Numbered from the stretch's first letter, positions 18,302 to 29,507 are shown. The stretch is DNA of 64,000 bases from Candidatus Methanorudis spinitermitis (GCA_031286225.1 JAITUQ010000039.1:1-64000), one strand, 5' to 3'. Made by a program: numbers and translations. The notes: a model not told the origin generated them from the letters alone.

Positions 18302-19039
18302 ATGGGCAGTAAAAAAGAAAAAACACCTGAAGAGGAACTGGTAGATAAGCTAGTTGGTTCAGGTTCTCAAAAAAGTGATAATCTTAAAAAGGTTTTAAAA
18401 AGTTCTTTCTCCAGAAATGAGTTACAAGAAATTGTCCAAGGGGCATGGAAAAATGGAAATTCAATTAGTGAAATTCGAAAAGTCTATGTTGACAATTTAG
18501 TCAAATTTAAATCTTCAGATGAAGAAATTAATGAATCTGAACCTTTGTATAAAAATGTAACATTTCTTATAGCTACTATAATTATTATATGTCTTGTAGT
18601 TGGAGGAATTTATTCAATTTTTTTCATGCAATATACTTATACGTCTTTTAATGAATTTGAAATTGATGGAGTATCCTTTAATATTCCAAGTGATTATGAA
18701 TTAAGTGCTGCTGGGGAAGATGGAGATTCCTTTTTTAATAAGTATATTACTGAGTATACTATGTATTATGGTGATGGTGAGGATAGAGAAGAAATAACAA
18801 AGTATATTAATCTCGAAGTATATGTTTATAAAAATAAATCTGTTCAACAGGTAATATCAAGTATATCATCAGAAGGATGGAGTGTACATAATACTTCTTA
18901 TGGAACATATTCAGGCTATGAACTTGAACACCCTATGTTTGAAGGCTGTTGGTTCATATTTAAAAAGGATGGAAAAACTGTTGCTTTTTATTGTGAGAGA
19001 AAAGCTATTAAAGATAATATTGAAAGAATTATAGGCTAA
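18302..19039 (+). CDS. Single-pass membrane protein of unknown function
   Basis: The 245-residue protein has a charged cytoplasmic N-terminal region (residues 1-85) with a helical stretch SRNELQEIVQGAWKNGNSIS, one transmembrane helix (about 88-110) and an outside domain of about 130 residues. The outside part begins YTSFNEFEIDGVSFNIPSDY and contains repeated Tyr/Ser/Gly-rich strands, consistent with a small beta-domain seen in Methanobacteriales proteins that start with a 'FNIP' segment. No catalytic motif is visible. AGGA lies 9 nt before the ATG. I do not recognise a function. It could be a membrane sensor or cell-envelope protein. Confidence 0.7.
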   Translation: MGSKKEKTPEEELVDKLVGSGSQKSDNLKKVLKSSFSRNELQEIVQGAWKNGNSISEIRKVYVDNLVKFKSSDEEINESEPLYKNVTFLIATIIIICLVVGGIYSIFFMQYTYTSFNEFEIDGVSFNIPSDYELSAAGEDGDSFFNKYITEYTMYYGDGEDREEITKYINLEVYVYKNKSVQQVISSISSEGWSVHNTSYGTYSGYELEHPMFEGCWFIFKKDGKTVAFYCERKAIKDNIERIIG

Positions 19040-19142
19040 TTTAAATTTTTCACTATTTAATTTTGGTGGAAATTAGGCTTGTTTACTAACTTTGATAAAA
19101 CAAGCTAAACAAGAGTTTTAGTTATGAATTATATGTGATTTG

Positions 19143-19742
19143 ATGAGAATAATTAAGATGAATCCTGAAGATCCAGATGAAGAATCAATAAATAAAGCTA
19201 TTGATGTCTTATTTTCAGGTGGTGTGATTTTGTATCCTACTGATACTGTTTATGGATTGGGAGCTAATGTTTTTAATCAGGATGCCGTAGAAAGAATATA
19301 TAAGATCAAGAATAGAGATTTTAATAAACCTCTTTCTGTATCTGTTTCATCCATAAATGATCTTTTATTAATAGCTGAGGTAAGAATAGAACATAGGAGC
19401 TTGCTTATTGATAAACTTCCAGGACCATTCACATTTGTTCTTTATAGAAATCCAGTTATTCCAGATGATTATATTTCAAGTAGTAAAAAAATCGGTGTTA
19501 GAATTCCTAATAGTAAAATAGCTACTAAATTATCTCAAATTTTCCCAATAACTTCTACTAGTGCAAATCTATCCTCAAAAGAAACTCTAAAAACACCTAA
19601 AAAAATAGCTAAACAATTAAATGCTGATGTTGATTTAGCTATTGATGTAGGGTCATTAGCTTCTGAAAAAGCTTCTACAGTGGTTGATATAACAAAAAAA
19701 GATTATAACATTTTAAGACAAGGTGCTGGATTTATTCAATAG
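19143..19742 (+). CDS. L-threonylcarbamoyladenylate synthase (Sua5/YrdC family)
   Basis: It makes threonylcarbamoyl-AMP from threonine, bicarbonate and ATP for the tRNA modification t6A at position 37. Seen: the YrdC-fold signature ILYPTDTVYGLGAN (about residues 29-42), KIKNRDFNKPLSV, the LPGPFTFVL segment and TSTSANLS near 140. The length of 199 corresponds to the short YrdC form without the C-terminal Sua5 domain. The start is set at ATG 19143 rather than the adjacent TTG 19140 because TGTGAT ends 3 nt upstream. It is a single gene, with the radB gene about 430 nt downstream. Confidence 0.88.
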   Translation: MRIIKMNPEDPDEESINKAIDVLFSGGVILYPTDTVYGLGANVFNQDAVERIYKIKNRDFNKPLSVSVSSINDLLLIAEVRIEHRSLLIDKLPGPFTFVLYRNPVIPDDYISSSKKIGVRIPNSKIATKLSQIFPITSTSANLSSKETLKTPKKIAKQLNADVDLAIDVGSLASEKASTVVDITKKDYNILRQGAGFIQ

Positions 19743-20171
19743 CTAAGTTTATTGAAGGTTTTTTAGATTTTATAAACTAGGTTAGTATTTGATTTACAAG
19801 TTAATTTTCATTATAATTTTCTTATTTTATAAGTATTTTAATAGTACCTTAAAAATATTTTTTATTTTATTGATAAAGTATTAATAAATATAAAATAAAT
19901 TTAATAAATATATCTTAATCATCTAATTTACAATATTTATTTAATAAATTTATTTTAATCATTTAATTTATAATGTCTAGAAAATTTTTATTATTTAATT
20001 TAAGTATTAAATTTATTTTAATCATTTAATTTGTAATATTTAGAAAATTTTTATTATTTAATTTAAGTATTAAATTTATTTTAATCATTTAATTATAATA
20101 TAAAGTATATTTTAATCGTTTTATTTATAATAATCATTAATAATTTTAATCTTTAAAATTTTGAGGAAACT
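19743..20171. repeat. Tandem repeats, period about 65 bp, upstream of radB
   Basis: From about 19880 to 20130 four degenerate units contain TTTATTTTAATCATTTAATT and, in two of them, an identical AGAAAATTTTTATTATTTAA block. No coding frame is present. The radB promoter must lie inside or after this array. Confidence 0.6.
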
Positions 20172-20876
20172 ATGAAAGTATTAACAAATATTGGAGATTC
20201 TCCTAAAATCCCCACGGATTCTTCTCTTGATAATATTTTAGGGGGAGGAATTGAAAAAAGGAATATAACTCAATTTTACGGACCTCCTGGCTCTGGTAAA
20301 ACAAATATTACTTTAAAATTAGCTGTTCAAGTAGCTAAAAATGGGAAAAAAGTAGCTTATATTGACACAGAAGGTGGGTTGTCAATTGATAGGATAAAAC
20401 AAATAGCTACTGATGATTTTGATAAAGTAGCTAATAATATTGTTGTTTTTGAACCTAGCTCATTTAAGCAGCAAGGTGATGATTTAAAAACAATTGAATC
20501 TTGGCTTAAATCAAACAAAGAAGAAATTGATTTGGTAATTTTAGATTCTGCAGTAGCCCTTTATAGATTAAATGATAAAAATTCTTCAACTCTCAATAAA
20601 GAACTTGGTAAACAAATGGGACTTTTATCAGGATTATCTCGTAAATACAACATAGCTATTGTCATCACCAACCAAATTTATTCTGGTTTTGATGGAGAAG
20701 GCACAGATAATGTCATGCCTGTCGGTGGAACGATTTTAAAGTATTGGAGTAAAGTTATATTAGAACTTAAAAAATCAGATATTGTTGGTCAAAGAATAGC
20801 TACTTTAAAAAGGCATAGAAGCATGCCTGAAGGAAAAAGCACTAAATTTTTCATTACAGGTAATGGTATTAAATAA
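20172..20876 (+). CDS. radB: DNA repair and recombination protein RadB
   Basis: This is an archaeal RecA/RadA paralogue that assists homologous recombination. Seen: no N-terminal helix-hairpin-helix domain (which distinguishes RadB from RadA), a start directly at SLDNILGGGIEKRNITQFYG, Walker A GPPGSGKT (about residues 37-44), AYIDTEGGLS, Walker B LVILDSAVALYR (about 120-131), VITNQIYS and VGGTILKYWSK, and a C-terminal RHRSMPEGKS loop. The length of 234 is normal. GAGG lies 5 nt before the ATG. It sits alone between long repeat-rich gaps. Confidence 0.92.
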   Translation: MKVLTNIGDSPKIPTDSSLDNILGGGIEKRNITQFYGPPGSGKTNITLKLAVQVAKNGKKVAYIDTEGGLSIDRIKQIATDDFDKVANNIVVFEPSSFKQQGDDLKTIESWLKSNKEEIDLVILDSAVALYRLNDKNSSTLNKELGKQMGLLSGLSRKYNIAIVITNQIYSGFDGEGTDNVMPVGGTILKYWSKVILELKKSDIVGQRIATLKRHRSMPEGKSTKFFITGNGIK

Positions 20877-21542
20877 TAAGCATACTCATTTACAATTTTT
20901 CATTATTATAATCTAATATTCAGTTTTAAATACTTTCTCCAGAAATACTAACTTTTCTGTCTTTTTTTTAACTTTTTAGATTTTTTAAGATTTTTTCTGA
21001 TTTTATCCGTATTTTGATAAATTTTCACAAAAAAATAGGCAAATTTATAATCTTGATAAATAAATCATCATTTAAAACAAATACTTTTATATTTATCCTA
21101 TAAAATACTATGTTTCTTCAATATAAAATTTTTTCATACTTGTTTTCGAGATTAAACGGAATAAATTTAATTGTCTTAATAGATGTTGTTTTTATTTGAG
21201 AAAAGTTTATATAATTGCATTATATAATAGGAATATGCCTGATTATACTTATTACACTCTAAGATTATACATAATTGATAATAATTGTACTATTCAATGA
21301 ATAATCTTATTGTATATAATTTTTTAATAGACTATCTATTGTATCTTTAAATATATATGTACTTTTCTTATAATTAGGCAAACATGTGCTTTTGTAAAAT
21401 GATAAATATATAATGAAACATCAATTACTCGAAACTCAGATAGAGATGTTATAACCATAAGGAAGTAATGAAAAATACAATGTTGTTAAATCTGATAATA
21501 AGATAATGTTAGCAGAGTATAGTGGTTGATAAGGTATGCTTA
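20877..21542. other. Gene-free intergenic region
   Basis: No coding frame is supported on either strand. Part of it (21440-21540) has somewhat higher G+C than the flanks and includes an open but unrecognised minus-strand stretch of about 33 codons, so it may be decayed coding DNA. Confidence 0.35.
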
Positions 21543-21798
21543 TAGCTTTATTTAAAGAATTTTTTAAGGTATGTTAATTATAAAAATTCCTCTCTCGAAC
21601 TATAATTATTGATGCTTTAAACTTCTTGTGAAAAGCTTTTAGGTCATTTTATCAGCGACATCTTTAGTGGTAGCTTTATTTAAAGAATTTTTTAAGGTAT
21701 GTTAATTATAAAAATTCCTCTCTCGAACTATAATTATTGATGCTTTAAACTTCTTGTGAAAAGCTTTTAGGTCATTTTATTAGTGGGTATCATTAGTG
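21543..21798. repeat. 128-bp near-perfect tandem duplication
   Basis: Copy 1 (21543-21670) and copy 2 (21671-21798) agree almost base for base until the last 15-20 bases. Each contains CCTCTCTCGAACTATAATTA and a GCTTT...AAAGC hairpin. On the minus strand one frame reads AFHKKFKASIIIVRERNFYN and then stops, protein-like in composition. The high identity means the duplication is recent or conserved. No known RNA family was recognised. Confidence 0.75.
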
Positions 21799-22036
21799 AT
21801 AGCTATATTTTATTTTTAATTTCACTTTTTTTTTAATTTTTTTTTAAATGATTAGCTTTATTAACAACTTTTAATAAAATTCTAATAGAATTAATTATTA
21901 TACTATTTTGTTAACAGAATGTGTTTGAATAAAAATAATTATTTAAAACCAATGCTTTTCAATTGGGCTTTTTTAATTAAATAATTTATTTTCAATCAAT
22001 AATGTTAATTTTCCATTGATAAATATATGTGATATA
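21799..22036. other. Leader of the aminotransferase gene
   Basis: AT-rich sequence with T-runs. TGTGAT at 22029-22034 is the ribosome-binding site for the start at 22037. Nothing else is recognised. Confidence 0.35.
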
Positions 22037-23188
22037 ATGATCCTCCCTAAAAAATTCGCTAAATCTTCAAAAATACCTCCCAAAGGATTTAAAACAGCTA
22101 ATGAGTTTTTTGAATATGTTTTTAATGATAAAAAAATGATTTGGATGGGTCAAAATACTAATCATCTTCATGAAAAAAATGAAATAATGGATGCTATGGT
22201 AAGTTGCCTTCAAAGTAAAGAGTACTGTAAATATCCTCCTCCAGAAGGATTTCCAGAACTTAAAAGATTAATTCTTCAAGATTTAAACCTTGAAAGTTTT
22301 GATGTTTTAATAACAGCTGGAGGAACAGAATCTTTGTATCTTTGTATCAGTAATATTTTAAAACCTGATGATAATATTATAACCTGTGATCCTGGATATT
22401 TAATCATTGATGATTTTGCAGGTAGATTTTCAAATGAGGTAATATCAGTTCCAATCTATAGTAGTGAAAATGATTATAAACTAACTCCAGATCTTGTAAA
22501 GGAACATATGAATGAAAACACAAAAATCATTGTTTTAATTGATCCTTTAAATCCATTAGGATCAAGTTATACTGAAGAAGAAATGAAAGAGTTCGCAAAA
22601 ATAGCTACTGAAAATAATATATATCTTTTACATGATATAACTTATAGAGACTTTGCACAAAATCATTTTTTAGCTGCAAAATATGCTCCTAATCATTCAA
22701 TAACAATTTACAGCTTTTCAAAGGTTTTTGGAATGGCTGGAATGAGAATTGGTTCAATCATTGGAACATCCAAAATAATCAATTCTGTGAGGACTGTTCT
22801 TATTAATGATTTAGGAACCAATGTAATATCTCAAGTAGGAGCTATATCTGCTTTAAAATCAAAAAAAGATTGGATTGAAAATGTCACAACAACTACTAGA
22901 AACAATCAAAAAATAATTAAAGAAGCTATTGATGAAATTAAAGGAGTATTTATTCCTGTTTATCCTTCTAGTAGTAATATGTTAGCTATTGACCTTCAAG
23001 GAACTGGTATTGATCCTAAAGACATGGCAAAACATCTTCTTGAGAAAAAAATATTTACAAGACAAGGTGCTTATACAAGCAAAAGGTTTGGAGATAATTA
23101 CTTAAGAGTAAGTTTTTCAATTCCAGAATATCAGGTTGAAATCTTTGTCGATGAATTTAAGAAGGCTGTTGAGTTTTTAAGAGAATAA
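22037..23188 (+). CDS. PLP-dependent aminotransferase, class I/II
   Basis: A fold-type I pyridoxal-phosphate enzyme. Seen: the [14 protein letters not shown] segment, an AGGTESLYL cofactor loop, DPGY, the aromatic/Asp pair region [11 protein letters not shown] (normally NPTG in this family, here NPLG), DITYRDF, the Schiff-base lysine in [15 protein letters not shown], and a substrate-arginine region [10 protein letters not shown] near the C-terminus. The length from ATG 22037 is 383, typical for aspartate, aromatic or histidinol-phosphate type transaminases. The start is ATG 22037, with TGTGAT 3 nt upstream; the in-frame TTG 22016 lacks such a site. It stands alone, so the substrate is not indicated by context. 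Confidence 0.8.
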   Translation: MILPKKFAKSSKIPPKGFKTANEFFEYVFNDKKMIWMGQNTNHLHEKNEIMDAMVSCLQSKEYCKYPPPEGFPELKRLILQDLNLESFDVLITAGGTESLYLCISNILKPDDNIITCDPGYLIIDDFAGRFSNEVISVPIYSSENDYKLTPDLVKEHMNENTKIIVLIDPLNPLGSSYTEEEMKEFAKIATENNIYLLHDITYRDFAQNHFLAAKYAPNHSITIYSFSKVFGMAGMRIGSIIGTSKIINSVRTVLINDLGTNVISQVGAISALKSKKDWIENVTTTTRNNQKIIKEAIDEIKGVFIPVYPSSSNMLAIDLQGTGIDPKDMAKHLLEKKIFTRQGAYTSKRFGDNYLRVSFSIPEYQVEIFVDEFKKAVEFLRE

Positions 23189-24090
23189 ATTAAATAAATA
23201 TTCCTATTTAAGCTTATAGCTAATATTTTTTCTTATTTTGTTTTAAATTAAATTATTTTAAATTAAATTTTTTTATTTTAGATTATTTTATTTTAAAATT
23301 AGTTATTTTTTTATTTTCCTTTATTTTCAATATAAATATTTTTTCAATAGTTATTAATTATTATAAGTTTCTATTGGCAATATTTTAGCTTAATAATCTA
23401 TCATATGTCTTTATTTTTTCTTTATCATATACAATCATTTTTTTTTATTTATTTATTTTTTATGATAAAGATTTTTGAGAATTTATAATATAGCTAATGA
23501 TAATATTAACTAAATTATAATGATAATCATCTTATGTTAATTTTAATAATTTTAAAGATATTTTTAATTAATTTAGTAAAAATACTCAATTTAAAAAATA
23601 ATCTCAAACTAAAAGTTTATAAGCTTTAAAAACTAAGTAATAACGTTATTTAATATTCTTAAGTACAAAAATCTAATATTGAATTTTAAACTAATTAACA
23701 TATTTTTCTATATGTAAAATTGGTAAATATTTATCATTCAATTATCTGGTTAAAATAGCTATAATCATCTGGCAAATAGCTATAGCCTTCTGATTAATAG
23801 CTATAGTTTAATAAAAATCTGAAAATTTGTTTTTTTCACAATAGACAAATTCACACTTAAGAAATTGAATAAAAAAAATTTATATTTATTAGAATTTAAA
23901 TAATTTATAAGTAAATTAAATATTTTTATTAGATTTAAATATTTTAGATTAGATTAAATATTTAGCAATAATTTATCAGCTAATGTATTTAATAAAGATT
24001 TATATGGAAACTGAATATTTAATAGTTATAATATGAATTAGATATTCATATCCTTTAATTACTAGGTAATTGATTAATAAAGAGGATATA
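23189..24090. other. Gene-free intergenic region with clustered ATAGCTATA palindromes
   Basis: Nine hundred bases have no supported frame. At 23753-23812 three ATAGCTATA words occur within 60 bases, part of the genome-wide excess of TAGCTA. The remainder is low-complexity T/A sequence, with the next gene's promoter near the right end. Confidence 0.4.
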
Positions 24091-25203
24091 ATGGATAAAA
24101 CAAAGAAATTGATAATATTTTTCATGTTGCTTTCTTGCTTTTTCATAATTATCAGCTCTGCATCATCAGCTGATTTTAGTGTAAAAGATAAAACAACGCA
24201 TAAGGATATTACAAATTGGATGAAAACTGCGAAAAAAGGTGAAAATCTAATTTTCACTGGTTCAGAATATAATTTGACGGATTCTATTATTATAGACAAA
24301 ACTATTAATGTTAAAAGTACTAAAAATACAAAAATTTCTTTTAACAAAAATAAACCTATGTTTTATATAATAGCTAGTGGTGTTACATTTTCTAATCTGA
24401 CTTTAAATCATAATGGTCAGGGAAATAATCAAAGTAAGTTTGCTGTAGTATCTGCTTCAAGAGATACAGTTAAAAAAATAAATTTTAATAGAATTACTAT
24501 TAATGCAAAAAATAGCTATGTCTCAGGTATTGATGTTCCACTTTGGAATGGAAGTGTTTCTAACTCTAAAATTAATATCAAAGGTTTTTGGGGTTGTGGT
24601 GTAAGTTCTGAGCAATGGAATGGTAATATTGTAAATAGCCATATAGTTACTTCTGGTAAACGTTCAGTAGCTATTAGTTCAATTTATTGGTTTGGTAAAG
24701 TATCTGGTTCAAAAATTTATAATAATGCTCTTTTTGATGTTGGAGGAGTTCCAACAGGTGTTATTTTTGTATATGGAAAAGGTACTATTTCTAAGTCTCA
24801 AATAATAGTTCCTGATGGCAGAGCACTTAGGTTAGATAAAAATATAAAAGTCACTAGTTGTTCTCTTAAATCTAAAAAAGGATTCGCTAGTCATTATAAG
24901 TTCCTTCCAGATTTATCTATAAATAATAAAAGTATAAAAAGATCAGGGAATACTTATTCTATAAAAGTGACTAATAATTATTATGGATTTTCTAATGTAT
25001 GTTACTTAGGAATTAAAGTTGGTAACTATGTTAAAACAGTTAAAGTTAAGGCATTAGCCTTTTCTCAGTCTACGACTGTTAAAGTGACATTACCTTCTAA
25101 ATATATAAGTAAAAGTTATACTAAAACTGTTAAAGTAGATTATTACAACAAAGTTAAAGAAGAAACTAAAAATAATAATATTTTTAAGTTTACTTATTGT
25201 TAA
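24091..25203 (+). CDS. Secreted beta-helix protein with C-terminal CARDB-like domain
   Basis: The 370-residue exported protein has a basic start (MDKTKKL), a hydrophobic signal segment and likely cleavage after SSASSA. It continues into a parallel beta-helix (about residues 40-265) with strands such as TINVKSTKNTKISF and IYNNALFDVGG. The C-terminal domain of about 90 residues (PDLSINNKSIKRSGNTYSIK onward) looks like CARDB. The lack of a C-terminal membrane anchor means it is either released or bound non-covalently to the wall. The start is ATG 24091, not the in-frame TTG 24070, because GAGG lies 5 nt upstream. It is related in architecture to the two large adhesins but far shorter. Confidence 0.75.
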   Translation: MDKTKKLIIFFMLLSCFFIIISSASSADFSVKDKTTHKDITNWMKTAKKGENLIFTGSEYNLTDSIIIDKTINVKSTKNTKISFNKNKPMFYIIASGVTFSNLTLNHNGQGNNQSKFAVVSASRDTVKKINFNRITINAKNSYVSGIDVPLWNGSVSNSKINIKGFWGCGVSSEQWNGNIVNSHIVTSGKRSVAISSIYWFGKVSGSKIYNNALFDVGGVPTGVIFVYGKGTISKSQIIVPDGRALRLDKNIKVTSCSLKSKKGFASHYKFLPDLSINNKSIKRSGNTYSIKVTNNYYGFSNVCYLGIKVGNYVKTVKVKALAFSQSTTVKVTLPSKYISKSYTKTVKVDYYNKVKEETKNNNIFKFTYC

Positions 25204-25570
<367 letters not shown>

Positions 25571-27376
25571 CTATTTATCTTTTAAATAGTAATATTCTCC
25601 TTCTTCTTTCTGCTCTCTATCCAAATAGCTATTTAACTTGTTTACTCTTGGTCTTTTTGTTTCTTTATCCCTTCTAAATGTTATGTTGAGATCTTTTAAG
25701 AATTTGTTCATAGACGTTCTTAAATCAGTTGGCTTAGTAGCTATTCCATTTAAACCAGAGTCTCCATAGAAAACCATAGCTCTGTCAGATACATAATCAA
25801 TAAATACAATATCATGGTCTATGATAAGTGAAGCTGCATTTTTACTTTCAATTATTTTCCTAATAGCACTTCCTGCTATTAATCTTTGCTCAACATCTAA
25901 AAATGCAGTTGGCTCATCTAAAAGGTATATTTCGGCTTCTTTTGAAAGAGTAGTAGCTATTGCTAATCTTTGAAGTTCTCCACCACTTAATTCATTAACT
26001 TCTTTATCTAATAGCTCCTCTAAAGAAAATGGTTTCATAATTTCGCTTTTGAAAATATTTGACCCATAGCTAGGTGCATTAGTGTAAAGGAAGTCTTCAA
26101 CTCTTCCATCAAAATTTGAAACAATGTATTGTGGTTTATAAGCAATTGTAACCTTTTCTTCAATTTCTCCATTATCTGGCTTTTCTACTTCAGCTAATAT
26201 CTTTGCAAAGGTAGTTTTTCCTATACCATTTGAACCAAAAGCTGTTACAATTTCGCTGTGAAATATTTCTCCAGCTTCTACTTCAAGTGAAAATCCTTCA
26301 TATGATTTTCCTAAATTTGTGTATGAACTAATAGCTTCTCCTTCATCTTCCTTTGTTGGTGGGCGAACAATAAATTCAATAGCTTGTTTTCTGATTCTTA
26401 TATTTTCTTCTTTTAAGAAACCATTAATATAAGCATTTATTCCTACTCTAACTCCTTTCATTTGAGATACTACACCATAAGCACCTGAACGACCATAAAG
26501 TATATGGACATAATCTGAAATTGCATCTAAAGTAGCTAAATCATGTTCTATTACCATTACAGATTTTCCACTTTCAGCTAATGATCTAATTACCTTAACA
26601 GCATTTAATCTTTGTCTTACATCTAACCAAGATGTTGGTTCATCAAAATAATAAAAATTTCCATCTTTAAGGACAGTTGCAGCTATAGCTACTCTTTGAA
26701 GCTCTCCTCCACTGAGATTAGCTATTTCACGTGATAAGATATTTTTTAAATCAAGTGTTTCTAAGATTTCATCAAATTTCCCTCTTTCATCAACACCATT
26801 TAAAAGAGTTTCTACATTTCCTTTAACGAACTTGGGTAGCTGATCAACCATTTGTGGTTTGTGAATAACTTTTGATTTCCCATAAGATAAATTTTTGAAG
26901 TATTTTTGCATTTGTGATCCTTTAAAGTGATTGATGACATCTTCCCACTTTTCTTCATTAGCTATTTCCTTATCATTTCTGTATTTTTCCCAATTACCTA
27001 AGTTTGGTATTAACTCTCCTGAAAGGATTCTTATTATTGTAGATTTCCCAATACCATTTGGTCCAAGTATTCCTACTACAGAACCATCACTTAGATTGGG
27101 AAGATGAAATAATTCAAACATATTTTGCCCATATCTATGAATTGGTTCTTCAAGAGCTTCTGGAATATTGATAACACTTATTGCATCAAATGGGCATCGA
27201 TTAGTACAAATTCCACAACCAGAACATAATTCTTCAGATATTAATGGTCTTTTTGATTTTTCATCAATAACTATGGTATCTTCGTCCATTCGAACTCCAG
27301 GACAATATTCAATACACATATATTTGCATTTTTTTGGCTGGCAGCGATCATGATCTAATATGGAAATCCTACTCAA
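25571..27376 (-). CDS. Ribosome recycling ATPase ABCE1 (RLI)
   Basis: This essential archaeal/eukaryal twin-ABC ATPase splits ribosomes after termination. Seen: an N-terminal Fe-S domain with two [4Fe-4S] sets (C12, C17, C21, C25; then [16 protein letters not shown] about 51-66), Walker [10 protein letters not shown] (about 107), a first LSGGELQR signature (about 222), a hinge, a second Walker [10 protein letters not shown] (about 382), a second LSGGELQR (about 462) and two EPTxxLDVxQR Walker-B/D-loop stretches. The length of 601 is standard. The start is TTG at 27376, with a perfect GGTGAT 3 nt upstream. It is a monocistronic minus-strand gene, divergent from pth2. Confidence 0.95.
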   Translation of the reverse strand: MSRISILDHDRCQPKKCKYMCIEYCPGVRMDEDTIVIDEKSKRPLISEELCSGCGICTNRCPFDAISVINIPEALEEPIHRYGQNMFELFHLPNLSDGSVVGILGPNGIGKSTIIRILSGELIPNLGNWEKYRNDKEIANEEKWEDVINHFKGSQMQKYFKNLSYGKSKVIHKPQMVDQLPKFVKGNVETLLNGVDERGKFDEILETLDLKNILSREIANLSGGELQRVAIAATVLKDGNFYYFDEPTSWLDVRQRLNAVKVIRSLAESGKSVMVIEHDLATLDAISDYVHILYGRSGAYGVVSQMKGVRVGINAYINGFLKEENIRIRKQAIEFIVRPPTKEDEGEAISSYTNLGKSYEGFSLEVEAGEIFHSEIVTAFGSNGIGKTTFAKILAEVEKPDNGEIEEKVTIAYKPQYIVSNFDGRVEDFLYTNAPSYGSNIFKSEIMKPFSLEELLDKEVNELSGGELQRLAIATTLSKEAEIYLLDEPTAFLDVEQRLIAGSAIRKIIESKNAASLIIDHDIVFIDYVSDRAMVFYGDSGLNGIATKPTDLRTSMNKFLKDLNITFRRDKETKRPRVNKLNSYLDREQKEEGEYYYLKDK

Positions 27377-27607
27377 TTTATCACCTATTTAATTAAAAAT
27401 TCCTTAATTGTTAGTATTTATCTTATTTCTAATTATCCTATTTTTATTAAAAATAATATTATAAATTAATATTAAACTATATTAAATATATAGAAAATTT
27501 TTCTGTTCTTTTAATATTTTCTTTATTTCATTTTAATTATTTTTTTTCATTGAATTTTATAAATTCATTTTAAATAATTTAATATTTAATATAATAATGG
27601 TGCAATA

Positions 27608-27949
27608 ATGAAACAAGTAATTGTAGTACGTAATGATCTTAAAATGTCTAAAGGAAAAATAGCTGCTCAATGTTGTCACGGTTGTTTAGGGGCATTTAAA
27701 AGATCTGACTCTAATAAAATTAAAAAATGGGAAGAAGAAGGAGAAAAAAAAGTTATTGTTAAAGTGAATAGCTTAGAAGAACTTTTCCAAATAAAAGAAA
27801 TAGCTAAAAAAAATAATCTTAGTAATTATATGGTAAAAGATGCTGGAAGAACTGAGTTACCTGCAGGAAGTATAACTTGTTTAGCTATAGGCCCTGATGA
27901 AGATAAAATTATTGATAAAGTGACTCAGGATTTAAAATTGCTTAGCTAA
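27608..27949 (+). CDS. pth2: Peptidyl-tRNA hydrolase, Pth2 type
   Basis: It releases peptides from peptidyl-tRNA that dissociates from ribosomes. Seen: the Pth2 N-terminal signature VVRNDLKMSKGKIAAQCCHG (residues 6-25) with the catalytic-region lysine and Gly-Lys-Ala-like loop, then AGRTELPAGSITCLAIGP near the C-terminus, covering the whole family domain at its normal length of 113. GGTG lies 5 nt upstream of the ATG. It is divergent from ABCE1, another translation-termination/rescue gene, with about 230 nt between them. Confidence 0.93.
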   Translation: MKQVIVVRNDLKMSKGKIAAQCCHGCLGAFKRSDSNKIKKWEEEGEKKVIVKVNSLEELFQIKEIAKKNNLSNYMVKDAGRTELPAGSITCLAIGPDEDKIIDKVTQDLKLLS

Positions 27950-28185
27950 TTTATCATTTTAATTAGTAGCTATTTCAATTTAAATAATACTTATAATTTT
28001 TAAATCAGCAAACTTTTTAAAATTTCAAAATCATAATTTTCAATCTCAAGATTTTTTTTAATCTTAAAAACATTTTCATATAATAATTGAATTTATTATA
28101 TCCCTAAATTATAAAAAAAATATTTAATAAATAGATATGGGAATATAGTATTAATTACTAAGATAATAAGATAAATTAGGTGTGA

Positions 28186-28656
28186 ATGATAATGAAGATT
28201 ATTGAAAGAGAAACTTTCTATATTTGTGGATATGGTGTCGAAACAACTGGTGATAAAAATGTTGAAGACCTTTCCAATCTATACAAAGATTTTTTTGCTA
28301 GTGACAAGGAATCCATTTTACTAGGTTTCTCAGGTAGTAAAAAAGGATATTTTGGATTAATGTGGTACACATCAGGACATGAAAAATATTATTATCTCCT
28401 TGGCATTGAGGTGGATAAAGAGAATGAACTGCCTGAAAGTGCAATACTCAAAACCGTTCCTAAAACTACCTATGCAGTTGCCTATTATCCTCATGATAAA
28501 GATGCTGTTGAAGCATGGACAGAATTTTTCTATACAGATATTTCCAAAGAAGGTTATGCTATCAATGAACAACATAATCTTTACTTTGAGTATTTTTCAG
28601 AAAATGTAGATGGAGATTATGAATTATGGGCTCCAGTAGTGAAATCTGATGAATGA
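28186..28656 (+). CDS. GyrI-like small-molecule-binding domain protein
   Basis: A stand-alone 156-residue effector-binding domain of the GyrI/AraC-effector type: an IIERETFYICGYGVE first strand, LGFSGSKKGYFGLMWY, the YYYLLGIEVDKENELP core, the TYAVAYYPHD strand, then EAWTEFF and YAINEQHNLYFEYF, ending with ELWAPVVK. Known members bind hydrophobic or cationic ligands, sense drugs or inhibit gyrase. No DNA-binding domain is present. ATG 28186 and ATG 28192 are both possible; GGTG is 3 nt from the first. A related but broken gene lies at 61381-61636, and nine further GyrI-like domains occur in the three large proteins at 33-41 kb. Confidence 0.75.
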   Translation: MIMKIIERETFYICGYGVETTGDKNVEDLSNLYKDFFASDKESILLGFSGSKKGYFGLMWYTSGHEKYYYLLGIEVDKENELPESAILKTVPKTTYAVAYYPHDKDAVEAWTEFFYTDISKEGYAINEQHNLYFEYFSENVDGDYELWAPVVKSDE

Positions 28657-28847
28657 AATATCCTTAATAATCAATATCTTCACAAATTGTAATATTTTCA
28701 TTTTTCCAATTATTTTTACTACTTTTGTTCTATTTTTTTATTTTTCAAATTTATTTTAATTAATATATTAAAATTTAAATAATAAATATATAATAATTAA
28801 ATTATTATATTTATAAAATCATTAATAATTAGCTATTTGGTGATATA

Positions 28848-29507
28848 ATTATTGATTGGGTTGTTAAGATAGGAGGAAGTTTATTTCCACAGAAAGCTAT
28901 TGAACTGGTAAATGCATTAAAAGGCACTAATTGTTTAATAATAAATGGTGGAGGAGACTTTGCTAATCTTGTCCGTGAATATGACTGGGAAATAGGATTT
29001 TCAAATCATATTACTCATGAAGTAGCTATTGATTCAATGGATATTATAGCTAAACTACTTAATGACAAATTTGAATTTACAAAAATTGTATATGACTTAG
29101 ATGAAGTAAAAAAAATAGCTAATTTAAATAAAATTCCAATATTAGCTTGTTCAAAAATATTAAAGGATTTAGACCCATTTGAACATTCTTGGAATGTAAG
29201 TTCAGATTCAATAGCTGCATATGTTTCAAACCTTTTAGAAGCAAAACTTTTAATAGCAACAAATGTAGATGGTATATATACCCGAAAACCTACACATGAT
29301 ATGTCAAATTTTATCGATGAAATTGATGCTAAAGAACTACTAAATTTTGATGAAACATCGGTTGATTTGATGTTAGCTGAGCTACTCTCTAAATTCGGGT
29401 CTAATTGTTTTGTTGTAAATGGAAACTATCCTGAAAGGGTTCTGTCTATTATTAACAACAATATTGATGCTTATGATTTTCAATACACATATATTCGAGG
29501 TGATTAA
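28848..29507 (+). CDS. mfnE: Amino-acid-kinase-family enzyme, probable MfnE (methanofuran biosynthesis)
   Basis: MfnE phosphorylates 5-(aminomethyl)-3-furanmethanol phosphate to the diphosphate in methanofuran synthesis. Seen: a start VVKIGGSLF (kinase phosphate loop), LIINGGGDFANLVREYD, then ATNVDGIYTRKPTHD and a C-terminal FVVNGNYPERVLSII, the arrangement of the archaeal MJ0458-like group. Start: the first ATG is 29037, but that would remove the nucleotide-binding loop and about 63 residues. The frame is open upstream, and GGTGAT (28839-28844) lies exactly 3 nt before an in-frame ATT at 28848. ATT is therefore the likely initiator, giving 219 residues, the usual size. Its last codons contain the GGTGAT of the zinc-ribbon gene, which starts one base after the stop. 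Confidence 0.82.
   Translation: MIDWVVKIGGSLFPQKAIELVNALKGTNCLIINGGGDFANLVREYDWEIGFSNHITHEVAIDSMDIIAKLLNDKFEFTKIVYDLDEVKKIANLNKIPILACSKILKDLDPFEHSWNVSSDSIAAYVSNLLEAKLLIATNVDGIYTRKPTHDMSNFIDEIDAKELLNFDETSVDLMLAELLSKFGSNCFVVNGNYPERVLSIINNNIDAYDFQYTYIRGD

Noticed and set aside
21543-21798. CRISPR or tRNA pair
   Set aside because: Two long identical units without spacers, and no tRNA cloverleaf or CCA-type 3' end could be drawn.
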